A stretch of 64,000 nucleotides of DNA from Cellulomonas sp. P24 (lineage in GTDB: Bacteria > Actinomycetota > Actinomycetes > Actinomycetales > Cellulomonadaceae), in the NCBI RefSeq assembly GCF_024704385.1, contig NZ_JAJDFX010000002.1, positions 2,170,001 to 2,234,000 on the forward strand. The letters run 5' to 3'. How positions within the stretch are numbered: position 1 is the first letter of the stretch; each line of letters begins with the position of its first letter. Below the pieces are notes generated by a model that searched no databases, was not told where the DNA came from, and saw only the letters and a list, made by a program, of their open reading frames with translations. Shown here one piece after another: positions 21,848 to 30,589 of this stretch. A program made the position numbers and the translations under genes.

Positions 21848-22696
21848 GTGACCAGGCACCCTCGTCGGCGCCGGGTGACGACCGGCACGGTCGCGGTCGG
21901 CATCGTGCTCGCGCTCGCCGGTGTGCTCTTCGCCGCGAACGCCCGCCTCGCCCAGGGTCAGGACAGTCGCGCGCCGCAGGACCTCAGCGACCTCGCGGTG
22001 GCGGCCTCCGACCGGCTCGCCAAGCTCACCACCCAGGTCGACGCCCTCCGGGCCGACGTCGAGCAGCTCACCGCTGCGCAGGTCCCCGCCAGCGCTGCGG
22101 CCGACGACGCGCAGACGTCGCTCGTGGAGCTCGCGTCGGGTCGTGTCGCGGTTGCCGGACCCGGCCTGACGGTGCAGCTGACGGACGCGCCGGCGGACTC
22201 GCTGCGACAGGCCGGGGTGCGTCCGGACGACCTCGTGGTCCACCAGCAGGACCTCCAGGTGGTGATCAACGCCCTCTGGGCCGGCGGCGCCGAGGCGATG
22301 TCCCTGCAGGGTCAGCGCGTCATCTCCACGACCGCGTTCCGGTGCGTGGGCAACGTCCTCTCGCTGCACGGGCGCCTGTACTCACCTCCGTACGTGGTCC
22401 GGGCGATCGGCGACCCGAAGAAGCTCCGGGCCGCCCTGTACGCCTCACCGCAGATCCAGGTCTACCTCCAGTACGTCGACGCGGTGGGCCTCGGCTGGAA
22501 CGTCACCGCCTCCAGCACGCTCACCCTTCCTGCCTACGAGGGCACGACCGACCTCCAGTACGCTTCGGTCCCTGCCGGCATCGACGTCCTCAAGAGCACC
22601 GCCGACCTCCCGACGACGCGCCCGACCAGCACCCCGAGCCCGACCGCTGCGTCGGTGCCGAGCGCCACGAGCGAAGGATCCCCGAGTGCCCAGTGA
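21848..22696 (+). CDS. DUF881 family protein
   Basis: 282 residues of a family widespread in Gram-positives, with no settled function. GTG 21848 is chosen because AAGGAGG lies just upstream. The N-terminus is basic, with one transmembrane helix (about residues 11-28), then a coiled coil (DLAVAASDRLAKLTTQVDAL) and the DUF881 domain (GPGLTVQLTDAP, LVVHQQDLQVVINALWAGGAEAM, YVVRAIGDP). A Ser/Thr/Pro tail follows. The 3' end overlaps the sortase gene by 11 bases, so they are co-transcribed. Confidence 0.88.
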   Translation: MTRHPRRRRVTTGTVAVGIVLALAGVLFAANARLAQGQDSRAPQDLSDLAVAASDRLAKLTTQVDALRADVEQLTAAQVPASAAADDAQTSLVELASGRVAVAGPGLTVQLTDAPADSLRQAGVRPDDLVVHQQDLQVVINALWAGGAEAMSLQGQRVISTTAFRCVGNVLSLHGRLYSPPYVVRAIGDPKKLRAALYASPQIQVYLQYVDAVGLGWNVTASSTLTLPAYEGTTDLQYASVPAGIDVLKSTADLPTTRPTSTPSPTAASVPSATSEGSPSAQ

Positions 22697-23465
22697 GCAG
22701 AAGCGGCGCCACGTCGCTCCTCAAGGTTCCCGACCAGGGGTCGGGCACGTCGTCGTCGGTGTCATCTCCGAGCTCTTCCTGACCCTGGGCGTGTTCCTGG
22801 TGGCCTTCCTGGTCTGGCAGATGTGGTGGACCGACGTCCAGGGGAACCAGGCCCAGGCGGCGATCGTGAAGGACCTGGGGTGGGGAGCGATCCCGCCCGT
22901 CACCGCCGACCCGTCGGCGACGGCATCGGCATCGGCCGCGCCGGACCCGAGAAGGTACACGGCACCACCAGTCCTCGACGAACCGGCCAAGACGACGACG
23001 TTCGCCACGCTCCTCGTGCCGCGTTGGGGTGCGGACTACCAGCGCCCCGTGAGTGAGGGGGTCGATCGCGTGGCAGTGCTCGACCGTCTCGGCATCGGTC
23101 ACTACCCCGGTACGGCGATGCCCGGTGCGCTCGGGAACTTCGCCATCGCGGGTCACCGGACGACCTACGGCAAGCCCTTCAACCGCATCGCCGAGCTCAA
23201 GGTCGGCGACGCGCTCGTCGTACGCACGGAGGCGACCTGGTACGTGTACCGGGTGACCAGCACGGAGATCGTCGCACCGCAGGACGTCGCCGTCATCGCC
23301 CCGGTCCCCGACCAGGCCGGTGCAGAGCCCACCGCGCGCATGATCACGCTGACGTCATGCCACCCGATGTACTCGGCCAGTCAGCGCTACGTCGTGCACG
23401 GCACGCTGGACTACTGGGAGCCGACGAGCGGGCCGGCGCCCGCCGAGCTGAAGGGGCCTGCCTGA
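22686..23465 (+). CDS. srtE: Class E sortase
   Basis: A 259-residue membrane transpeptidase that attaches surface proteins to the wall. An N-terminal transmembrane helix lies near residues 24-46. The sortase domain begins near residue 100. Catalytic His is in AIAGHRTTYG near residue 156 and catalytic Cys in LTSCHPMYSASQRYVVHG near residue 222, with Arg in the same segment. The pattern is class E, whose members prefer LAxTG signals; a protein ending in LAATG is encoded at 16214-16897. The GTG start lies inside the DUF881 gene and the stop overlaps the next ATG. Confidence 0.92.
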   Translation: MPSEQKRRHVAPQGSRPGVGHVVVGVISELFLTLGVFLVAFLVWQMWWTDVQGNQAQAAIVKDLGWGAIPPVTADPSATASASAAPDPRRYTAPPVLDEPAKTTTFATLLVPRWGADYQRPVSEGVDRVAVLDRLGIGHYPGTAMPGALGNFAIAGHRTTYGKPFNRIAELKVGDALVVRTEATWYVYRVTSTEIVAPQDVAVIAPVPDQAGAEPTARMITLTSCHPMYSASQRYVVHGTLDYWEPTSGPAPAELKGPA

Positions 23466-23623
23466 TGTACGGATGGCTCTGGCGCACGATCCCCGGCCCG
23501 CGCTGGCTCCGGGTCGTCATCCTGGCCGTCGCTGCTGCGGCGGTGCTTGCGGCATGCTTCACCTGGGTCTTCCCGGCGATCGCGCCGCTGATGCCGTTCA
23601 ACGACACGACTGTGGGGCCGTGA
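23465..23623 (+). CDS. Small membrane protein
   Basis: A 52-residue protein, MYGWLWRTIPGPRWLR followed by one hydrophobic helix (VVILAVAAAAVLAACFTWVF) and a short acidic end. Its ATG overlaps the sortase stop and it ends one base before pabA, so it is fully embedded in this operon. Similar short proteins occur at this place in other actinobacteria. No function is known. Confidence 0.78.
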   Translation: MYGWLWRTIPGPRWLRVVILAVAAAAVLAACFTWVFPAIAPLMPFNDTTVGP

Positions 23624-23624
23624 C

Positions 23625-24251
23625 ATGACCAGGATCCTCGTGGTGGACAACTACGACTCGTTCGTCTACACGATCGTCGGCTACCTCGCGCAGCTCGGCG
23701 CCGAGACCGTCGTCGTGCGCAACGATGCCGTTCCGTCGGCAGACGAGCGCACCGGGTACGACGGGGTCCTCATCTCCCCCGGCCCCGGTACTCCCGCCGA
23801 GGCCGGGGCGAGCATGCAGGTGATCCGCGACTGCGCCGAGTCCGGCACCCCGATGCTCGGGGTGTGCCTCGGGCACCAGGCCCTGGGCGAGGTGTTCGGA
23901 GGCGTCGTGACCCACGCGCCCGAGCTGATGCACGGGAAGACGAGCCTCGTCGAGCACGACGGTGCAGGCGTGCTCGACGGTCTGCCCCAGCCGTTCACCG
24001 CGACGCGGTACCACTCGTTGGCCGTGGTCGACGGGACGTTCTCCGACGAGCTCGAGGTGACCGCCCGCACCGCGAACGGCATCATCATGGGCCTGCAGCA
24101 CCGGACGCTGCCGTTGCACGGGGTCCAGTTCCACCCCGAGTCCGTCCTGACCGAGGGCGGGCACCGGCTGCTCGCGAACTGGCTGACGATGTGCGGGGAC
24201 GACGACGCGGTCGCCGCATCGGTGGGACTCGCGCCGCTCGTCCGGGTCTGA
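23625..24251 (+). CDS. pabA: Aminodeoxychorismate/anthranilate synthase glutamine amidotransferase
   Basis: A 208-residue class I glutamine amidotransferase that supplies ammonia for 4-amino-4-deoxychorismate (folate) or anthranilate (tryptophan). The start ILVVDNYDSFVY is the family signature. Nucleophile Cys is in GVCLGHQALGE near residue 83; catalytic His and Glu are in VQFHPESVLTEGG near residues 171-173. No synthase subunit is nearby, and many actinobacteria use one such subunit for both pathways, so pabA and trpG are equally possible. It ends the sortase operon; a strong hairpin follows. Confidence 0.9.
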   Translation: MTRILVVDNYDSFVYTIVGYLAQLGAETVVVRNDAVPSADERTGYDGVLISPGPGTPAEAGASMQVIRDCAESGTPMLGVCLGHQALGEVFGGVVTHAPELMHGKTSLVEHDGAGVLDGLPQPFTATRYHSLAVVDGTFSDELEVTARTANGIIMGLQHRTLPLHGVQFHPESVLTEGGHRLLANWLTMCGDDDAVAASVGLAPLVRV

Positions 24252-24278
24252 GCCGGCGCGACCGACTCGCGCACGACA

Positions 24279-24321
24279 ACGACGACCCCGCGGCGAGATC
24301 GGATCGTCGCGGGGTCGTCGT
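24279..24321. terminator. Bidirectional terminator between pabA and pknB
   Basis: An 18-bp stem (24279-24296 with 24304-24321, one G-T pair) with a 7-nt loop lies between two convergent genes. There is no T tract, as is common in high-GC actinobacteria. Confidence 0.75.
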
Positions 24322-24378
24322 GTCGCTCGGTGCTGTCCGGTCGTCTGTCGTATCACGGCGACGGACGACCGGAGCAGG

Positions 24379-26341
24379 TCACGGCGTGGGAGGCGCGCTG
24401 GGGATGTCCGACACCGTCACCGTGACGCTCGAGCCGAGCGGAACTGTCGTGTTGGCGATCGGGTCCGTGGAGACGACCTCACCCCGTGGGACGGTCGTGG
24501 CCTTGGTCTTGACGATGTTCACGGTCAGCCCGACCCCGGTGATCGCGTTCGTCGCGTCGGCCTGGGTCTTCCCGACGACGTCGGGGACCACGGCGGTCGT
24601 GGGTGCCGTGGCGATCTGGATCGAGATCGTCGTGCCCTGCGGGACCAGTCCGGGCGTGCGGTCCTGACTCACCACCGACCCGGCCGGGACGGTCGAGCTC
24701 TCGACGGTGCTGATCGACGGGATCAGCTTGAGGGCGGTGAGGGCGTTCTTGGCGTCCGTCTCCGTCATGCCCTTGAGGTCGGGGAGGTTCACCTGGCCGG
24801 AGGACACGTACAGCGTGACCGCGGTGCCGTCGGCGACCGAGGCGTTCGCCTTCGGGTCGGTCTTGGTGACATGGTCCTTCGTCTGGTCCGGACTGTCGTC
24901 GCTCTCGACGGTGGCGACGGTCAGCCCGGCGTCGGTGAGCTGGGATCGTGCCTGCGCCTGCGTGAGGCCGGTGACGTCCGGGACGGTCGTCGTCCCGGGA
25001 CCGCTCGAGATGGTGACCTTCACCTCCGACTTGAGGGCGACCTCCGTGCCGGCGGCGGGATCGGTCGAGATGACCGTGTCCTTGGGCTTGTCGGTGCTCG
25101 CCTGGAGCACCGGCTTCATCGTGAGACCGAGGGCCTTCAGGGCGTCCTGCGCCTCGACCTTGGTCTTGTTGACCAGCGAGGGGACCGTGACGGTCGTCGG
25201 CGCGCTGGAGCTGTTCATCATCGCGAGGGCGACGATCCCGCCGACCGCGAGGACCGCGATCGCGATGAGGGTCCACAGCAACCACTGCCTGCGCCGCGGC
25301 TCCTCCGGGGCGATCGTCGGCATCGCGCCGGTCCCGGGGCCGGTCGGTGCCCACATCGGCGCACTTCCGGGCATGACCTGGGTCGCCGCGGTCGTGGGCT
25401 GGTTGAGGATCTGCGTGGGGGACTCGGCGGCCACGGGCGCCGCGGCGACGATCGCGCCGACGGCCGGTGCGGCGACGTGACCGCCGCGGACGGACGCCTC
25501 GAGGTCGGAGCGGAACTCCGCGGCCGTGCTGTACCGGGACTCGCGATCCTTGGCGAGCGCCTTGAGGGTGATCCGATCGAGGGCGTCGGGGACGTCGGAC
25601 GCGAAGCTGCTCGGCGTCGGCGCGGGCTCCCGGACGTGCTGGTAGGCGACGGCGACGGGGGAGTCGCCGACGAACGGCGGCCGACCGGTCAGGAGCTCGA
25701 ACAGCAGGCACCCGGTCGAGTACAGGTCGCTGCGGGCGTCGACGGTCTCGCCGCGCGCCTGCTCCGGCGACAGGTACTGGGCGGTACCGATCACGGACTG
25801 GGTCTGGGTCATCGTCGCGGCGGAGTCCGCCAGTGCCCGCGCGATGCCGAAGTCCATGACCTTGACCGCGCCGGTGGGGGGTGAGCATCACGTTCGCCGG
25901 CTTGATGTCGCGGTGCACGATCCCCGCGTGGTGGGAGTACTCGAGGGCGGAGAGCACCCCCGCCGCGATCTCGACGGCCTCCTCGATCGGCACCGCGTGA
26001 CCGTCGCGGAGGATGTCCCGGACCGTGTGACCCTCGACGTACTCCATGACGATGAAGGGCACGTGCGAGACCGTGCCGTTCTGGTCCGTCGACAGGTCCT
26101 CGCCGGTGTCGTACACCGCCACGATCGCCGGGTGGTTGAGCGACGCAGCCGCCTGGGCCTCGCGGCGGAACCGCGCCTGGAACGACGGGTCTCGTGCGAG
26201 GTCCGAGCGCAGGATCTTGATCGCCACGGTGCGCCCGAGGCGGGTGTCGTGCCCGATGTGCACCTCGGCCATGCCGCCGCGGCCGATGAGCTCGCCGACC
26301 TCGTACCGGTTGGCGAGAAGGCGGGGTCCGTCGTCCACCAC
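24379..26341 (-). CDS. pknB: Ser/Thr protein kinase PknB with PASTA repeats, frameshifted at 25876-25881
   Basis: PknB senses muropeptides or lipid II through extracellular PASTA domains and controls growth and division. About 653 residues after correction. The kinase has VAIKIL (ATP-binding Lys), HRDIKPAN (catalytic loop), DFGIARA and TAQYLSPEQA. The transmembrane helix is LLWTLIAIAVLAVGGIVALA. Four PASTA repeats follow (VPSLVNKT, VPDVTGLT, LPDLKGMT, VPDVVGKT). The frame breaks after NVMLTP at a run of six G on the plus strand (25876-25881); five restore VMLTPTGAVKVMDFG. The GTG at 26341 shares its first base with the pknA stop codon, so the two are coupled. The break is probably a sequencing error. 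Confidence 0.93.
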
Positions 26342-27660
26342 TAGGAATCCTTCGCTGTCGTCGTCAGCACGTCCGCCGCCGAGGCAGCAGGCACACCTGT
26401 CGTGATCATCGCAGAACCGGCGTCGCAGCCGGGTGAAGCTGGTGAGGAAAGCGGTGAGGAACCGTCTCCCGCGACCCGCACCGCGGCCACCGGTAGCGTC
26501 GGGACGGAACCGTCTGCGCGGGTGAGCCTATCCGCGAAGGCAGCGCCGAGGAGCGCCAGCAGGAGCAGCACGAGCGCGAGCAGCGGCCAGGTGAGCTTGC
26601 CCTTGCTCACCCTGGTCACCGCCGAGGGTACCCGGGGGCGAGCTGCGGAGTCCTCCCGCAGCCGGCGCCGTGGCGGGTAGGACGGGGGGACGTCGCCCGC
26701 GGAAGGTGTTCCCGCGTCGGGCGACGCGGGCACGCCGCCGACGACGTGGACCGGTGAGGTGGACCGTCCTGCCCCGCCCACGCCGACGGCCGGCTGGACC
26801 GTCCGGGACTCGCCCACGATCACCGGGACACCCTCCGGTGGAGTCTCCTCGACGAGCTCGTCGAGGAGCCGGGCGAGGGACGCCGCCGAGCGAGGCCGCT
26901 GCTCGGGGTTCTTCGAGAGCATCAGCATGACGAGGTCGGCGAGGCGCTTGTCCACCGACGCGGGCATCGCCGGCACCGGCCGGTTGACGTGCGCCACCGC
27001 GATGTCGACTGCCGTGGGGCCGGTGAACGGACGATGCCCGACCAGGGCCTCGTACGCGACGATGCCGAGCGAGTAGATGTCCGACGCCGGAGCCGCGGCC
27101 TTGCCGACGGCCTGCTCCGGTGACAGGTACTGCGCGGTCCCCATGACCATGCCGGTCGCGGTCATCGAGGCCTGGTTGGTGCCGAGGGAGACGCCGAAGT
27201 CGGTGATCTTCACGCGACCTCCGCGTGAGATGAGGATGTTCCCCGGCTTGACGTCACGGTGCACGACGCCGCCGACGTGCGCGGCGTGCAGGGCGCGAGC
27301 GGTCTGGGCGAGCAGCGGCAGCAGCCGGCGTGCGCTGAGCACCGGCTCGCGCTCCAGGAGGTCCGACATCGGCTCCCCGACCACGAGCTCCATGACCAGG
27401 TACCCCGAGCCGTCCTGCTCGCCGTAGTCGTAGAGCTGGGCGATGTTCGGGTGGGACAGCGAGGCGGAGTTGCGCGCCTCGACCCGGAACCTCTCGAGGA
27501 AGCCGGTGTCGCCCGCGAACTCCTCGCGCAGGACCTTGACCGCGACGTCGCGCGCGAGCGCCTCGTCGTGGGCGACCCACACCTCGCCCATGCCGCCGGT
27601 CGCGATCTTGCTGACCAGGCGGTAGCGACCGTCGAGCTTGATGTCCGGTGCGGGCTTCAC
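26341..27660 (-). CDS. pknA: Ser/Thr protein kinase PknA
   Basis: The second kinase of the operon, 439 residues, without PASTA domains. The start is GTG 27660, overlapping the pbpA stop. Kinase motifs: GGMGEVW (Gly loop), VAVKVL (Lys), HRDVKPGN, DFGVSLG and GTAQYLSPEQA. The juxtamembrane linker (residues 275-345) is Pro/Ser-rich. One transmembrane helix follows (LTWPLLALVLLLLALLGAAFA), then a roughly 60-residue extracellular tail. Known PknA homologues phosphorylate division and wall-synthesis proteins; that role is inferred here from the operon. Its frame is intact. Confidence 0.92.
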   Translation of the reverse strand: MKPAPDIKLDGRYRLVSKIATGGMGEVWVAHDEALARDVAVKVLREEFAGDTGFLERFRVEARNSASLSHPNIAQLYDYGEQDGSGYLVMELVVGEPMSDLLEREPVLSARRLLPLLAQTARALHAAHVGGVVHRDVKPGNILISRGGRVKITDFGVSLGTNQASMTATGMVMGTAQYLSPEQAVGKAAAPASDIYSLGIVAYEALVGHRPFTGPTAVDIAVAHVNRPVPAMPASVDKRLADLVMLMLSKNPEQRPRSAASLARLLDELVEETPPEGVPVIVGESRTVQPAVGVGGAGRSTSPVHVVGGVPASPDAGTPSAGDVPPSYPPRRRLREDSAARPRVPSAVTRVSKGKLTWPLLALVLLLLALLGAAFADRLTRADGSVPTLPVAAVRVAGDGSSPLSSPASPGCDAGSAMITTGVPAASAADVLTTTAKDS

Positions 27661-29114
27661 TTGCCGAGCACCGCCTTCATGACGGCGGCCGCGATCGGTG
27701 CGGCGACCTGACCGCCGGTGGCCTCGTTGCCGAGGTTCCCGCCGTGCTCGACGACGACCGCGACGGCGACCTTCGGCGTCGAGCCGTCGGCCGGGGCGTA
27801 GGCCGTGAACCACGCGTGCGGCGCCGCGCCCTCGACGGTCTGGGCCGTCCCGGTCTTGCCCGCGACCACCACGCCGGGGATCTTCGCCGCGCCGCCGGTG
27901 CCGTGGTCGACGACGCCGACCATCATCTGCTGGAGCGCCGACGCCGTCGCGGCGGAGATCGGTGTGGACAGCACGCTCGGCGTCGTGGTGGAGATGACCT
28001 TGAGGTTCGGGTCGCGCACGGTCGCGACGGCGTACGGCTTCATCAGCCGGCCGCCGTTCGCGATCGCCGCCGAGATCATCGCCATCTGCAGGGGGGTGAC
28101 CGTGACGCTGCCTTGGCCGATCGCCGAGAGCGCCGTCTGCGGGGCGTCGACCTTCGCCGGGAAGCGGCTCGGCGTCACGGACATCGGGATGTCGAGCGGC
28201 TTGTCGAACCCGAAGGCCTCGGCCTGGGTGCGCAGGGCGTCGGCGCCGAGCGTGATCCCGAGCTGGGCGAACGCCGTGTTGCAGGAGATCCGCAGGGCGT
28301 CGGCGAGGGTCATGGTGCCCGTGCTGCTGCAGACCTCGCCGCCGAAGTTCTTGAGGACCGAGGTGCTCTGCGGGAGCTGGAGCTGGGTGGGCGCCGGGAT
28401 CTGCGAGTCCGGGGTCAGCCCCGACTCGAGGGCGGCCGCAGCGGTCACGAGCTTGAACGTCGACCCGGGCGGGTAGGTGTCCCCGCTGATCGCCCTGTTG
28501 ATCAGGGGCTTGCCGGGGTCGGCCAGCAGCGCCTGGTAGGCGGCGTTGACCGCGGCGGTGTCGTGACCTGCCAGGACGTTCGGGTCGTAGCTCGGCTTGG
28601 AGACCATCGCGAGGATCGCGCCCGTCGTCGGGTCGATCGCGACGACGGCACCGGTCTGGTTGCCCAGCGCGTCCCACGCCGCCTTCTGTGCGGCCGGGTT
28701 GATCGTGAGCTCGACGGAGGACCCGCGCGGCTGCTTGCCCGTGACGAGGTCACCGAGGCGCGAGAGGAACAGCGAGTCCGCGGTGCCGTTGAGGATCGAG
28801 TTCTCCGTGGCCTCGAGGCCTGTCGGCTGGAACACCACCGAGTACGCGCCGGTCAGCGGGGCGTAGAGCGGGCCGTCCGCGTAGACCCGCTGGTAGTGGA
28901 ACGCGTCCTGGACCGGTTGCGACGAGGCGATCGCCTGACCGGCGACGATCAGCGGCCCGCGGTCCTTGCCGTACTCCCGGTACAGGCCCCGGACGTTGCG
29001 GGGGTCGTTGTTGAGGGCGGGGGCCTGCTCGTACTGGACCCACGTGGTGCCGACCATGAGCACGAGGAACATGCTCAGCATGACCGTGGCGAGCCTGCGC
29101 AGCGGGGTGTTCAC
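27657..29114 (-). CDS. pbpA: Penicillin-binding protein A (class B transpeptidase)
   Basis: A peptidoglycan cross-linking enzyme of 485 residues. The N-terminus holds one transmembrane anchor (LATVMLSMFLVLMVGTTWV). The transpeptidase domain has the three penicillin-binding motifs: SxxK as STFK near residue 222, SxN as SCN near residue 284, and KTG as AGKTGTAQ near residue 423. GTG 29114 overlaps the rodA stop by four bases and its own stop overlaps pknA. It should form a polymerase/transpeptidase pair with the SEDS protein upstream. Confidence 0.94.
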   Translation of the reverse strand: MNTPLRRLATVMLSMFLVLMVGTTWVQYEQAPALNNDPRNVRGLYREYGKDRGPLIVAGQAIASSQPVQDAFHYQRVYADGPLYAPLTGAYSVVFQPTGLEATENSILNGTADSLFLSRLGDLVTGKQPRGSSVELTINPAAQKAAWDALGNQTGAVVAIDPTTGAILAMVSKPSYDPNVLAGHDTAAVNAAYQALLADPGKPLINRAISGDTYPPGSTFKLVTAAAALESGLTPDSQIPAPTQLQLPQSTSVLKNFGGEVCSSTGTMTLADALRISCNTAFAQLGITLGADALRTQAEAFGFDKPLDIPMSVTPSRFPAKVDAPQTALSAIGQGSVTVTPLQMAMISAAIANGGRLMKPYAVATVRDPNLKVISTTTPSVLSTPISAATASALQQMMVGVVDHGTGGAAKIPGVVVAGKTGTAQTVEGAAPHAWFTAYAPADGSTPKVAVAVVVEHGGNLGNEATGGQVAAPIAAAVMKAVLGK

Positions 29115-30589
29115 GCGGTCCCCTCCCCCGTGTCGGGACGGTCGCCGACGGTGAGGACCGCCGTCTCGCTGTCGTCACCCAGGGGGCCGGCGGGGGGTGC
29201 GACCGGGGCCGCGACCAGGCTCGGCGCCGGGACGTCGGGCACCGTCATCGACGGCGCCGGGCGGCGCGCGTTGTCCGAGATCCGTAGCAGCAGCGCGACG
29301 ATCACCCAGTTCGCCAGCAGCGACGAGCCGCCGTACGCCATGAACGGCATCGTCAGCCCGGTCAGGGGGATCACACGCGTGACGCCCCCGACGACGACGA
29401 AGCACTGCAGCGCCACGACGAACGCCAGGCCACCGGCGAGCAGCTTGCCGAACCCGTCGCGCACGCCGACCGCGGTGCGCATGCCACGTTCGGCGAGGAC
29501 CAGGTACGCGAGGAGGATCGCGACGAGTCCCGTGAGCCCGAGCTCCTCGCCCAGAGACGCGAAGATGAAGTCCGACTCGGCGAACGGGACGAGGTCGGGG
29601 CGCCCCAGACCCCACCCCGTGCCGAACAGGCCGCCGCTGGCCATGCCGAACAGTCCCCGCACGAGCTGCCCGGACCCGCCGACCGCCTTGTTGAAGACGT
29701 CGTTGTCCATCGCGTGCAGCCAGATGTCGAACCGCGCCGCGACGTGCCCGAAGGTCCTGGCGGCCATCACCGCTCCCACGACGAACATGCCGAGGCCCAT
29801 GACGACCCAGCTCGTCCGCTCCGTGGCGAGGTACAGCATCGCGACGAACAGGCCGAAGAACAGCAGCGAGGTCCCGAGGTCGCGCTCGAGCACGAGGACG
29901 GCGACCGACGTGAGCCACGCCACGAGGATCGGCCCGAGGTCGCGGATCCGGGGCAGCTGAAGCCCGAGCACGCGCGGACCGGCGAGCGCCAGCGTCTCGC
30001 GGTTGGTGACCAGGTACCCGGCGAAGAACACCGCCAGGGCGATCTTGGAGAACTCGGCCGGCTGCACCGAGAACGTCCCGATCCGGATCCAGATCGTCGC
30101 CCCGTTCACGTCCGCCCCGAGGCCGGGGATCAGCGGGAGGACGAACAGGCCGAGGCCGACGACCATCGCGGTGTACGTCAGCCGGCGCAACGTCCGGTGG
30201 TCCCGCAGCACGATCAGCACGAGCGCCGCGAACAGGATGCTGATCGCCGTCCAGCCGAGCTGCTTGCTCGCGAACGTGGTCGTGACACCTCGGGCGGCCC
30301 TCGCGACGTCCAGCCGGTAGATCATCGCCAGCCCGATCCCGTTGAGCGCGACCGCGACCGGAAGCATGACCTGGTCGGCGTACGGCGCGCGCAGGCGCAG
30401 GACGACGTGCATCAGCGCCGCCAACGCGATCAGGCCCAGACCGTGCGGCACGAGGTTGGCCGGCAGGCGGGACGTCGCACCGAGGCCGGCCAGCGCGTAC
30501 CCGCCGATGCCGAGGGCGAGCGCAGGGACCAGGAGGGTCAGCTCGACGCCGCGGCCCGGCCGGACCTGGTGCGGCGTGACGACGGCCAT
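29111..30589 (-). CDS. rodA: SEDS peptidoglycan polymerase (RodA/FtsW family)
   Basis: A 492-residue polytopic membrane protein that polymerises lipid II into glycan strands. About twelve hydrophobic helices cover residues 17-460. Family signatures include IWIRIGTFSVQPAEFSKIAL near residue 165, ERDLGTSLLFF near residue 254 and ESDFIFASLGEELGL near residue 340. It lies with pbpA, as in the pstP-rodA-pbpA-pknA-pknB locus of actinobacteria. The start overlaps the pstP stop by one base. The C-terminal 45 residues are a Pro/Ala-rich cytoplasmic tail. Confidence 0.94.
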   Translation of the reverse strand: MAVVTPHQVRPGRGVELTLLVPALALGIGGYALAGLGATSRLPANLVPHGLGLIALAALMHVVLRLRAPYADQVMLPVAVALNGIGLAMIYRLDVARAARGVTTTFASKQLGWTAISILFAALVLIVLRDHRTLRRLTYTAMVVGLGLFVLPLIPGLGADVNGATIWIRIGTFSVQPAEFSKIALAVFFAGYLVTNRETLALAGPRVLGLQLPRIRDLGPILVAWLTSVAVLVLERDLGTSLLFFGLFVAMLYLATERTSWVVMGLGMFVVGAVMAARTFGHVAARFDIWLHAMDNDVFNKAVGGSGQLVRGLFGMASGGLFGTGWGLGRPDLVPFAESDFIFASLGEELGLTGLVAILLAYLVLAERGMRTAVGVRDGFGKLLAGGLAFVVALQCFVVVGGVTRVIPLTGLTMPFMAYGGSSLLANWVIVALLLRISDNARRPAPSMTVPDVPAPSLVAAPVAPPAGPLGDDSETAVLTVGDRPDTGEGTA

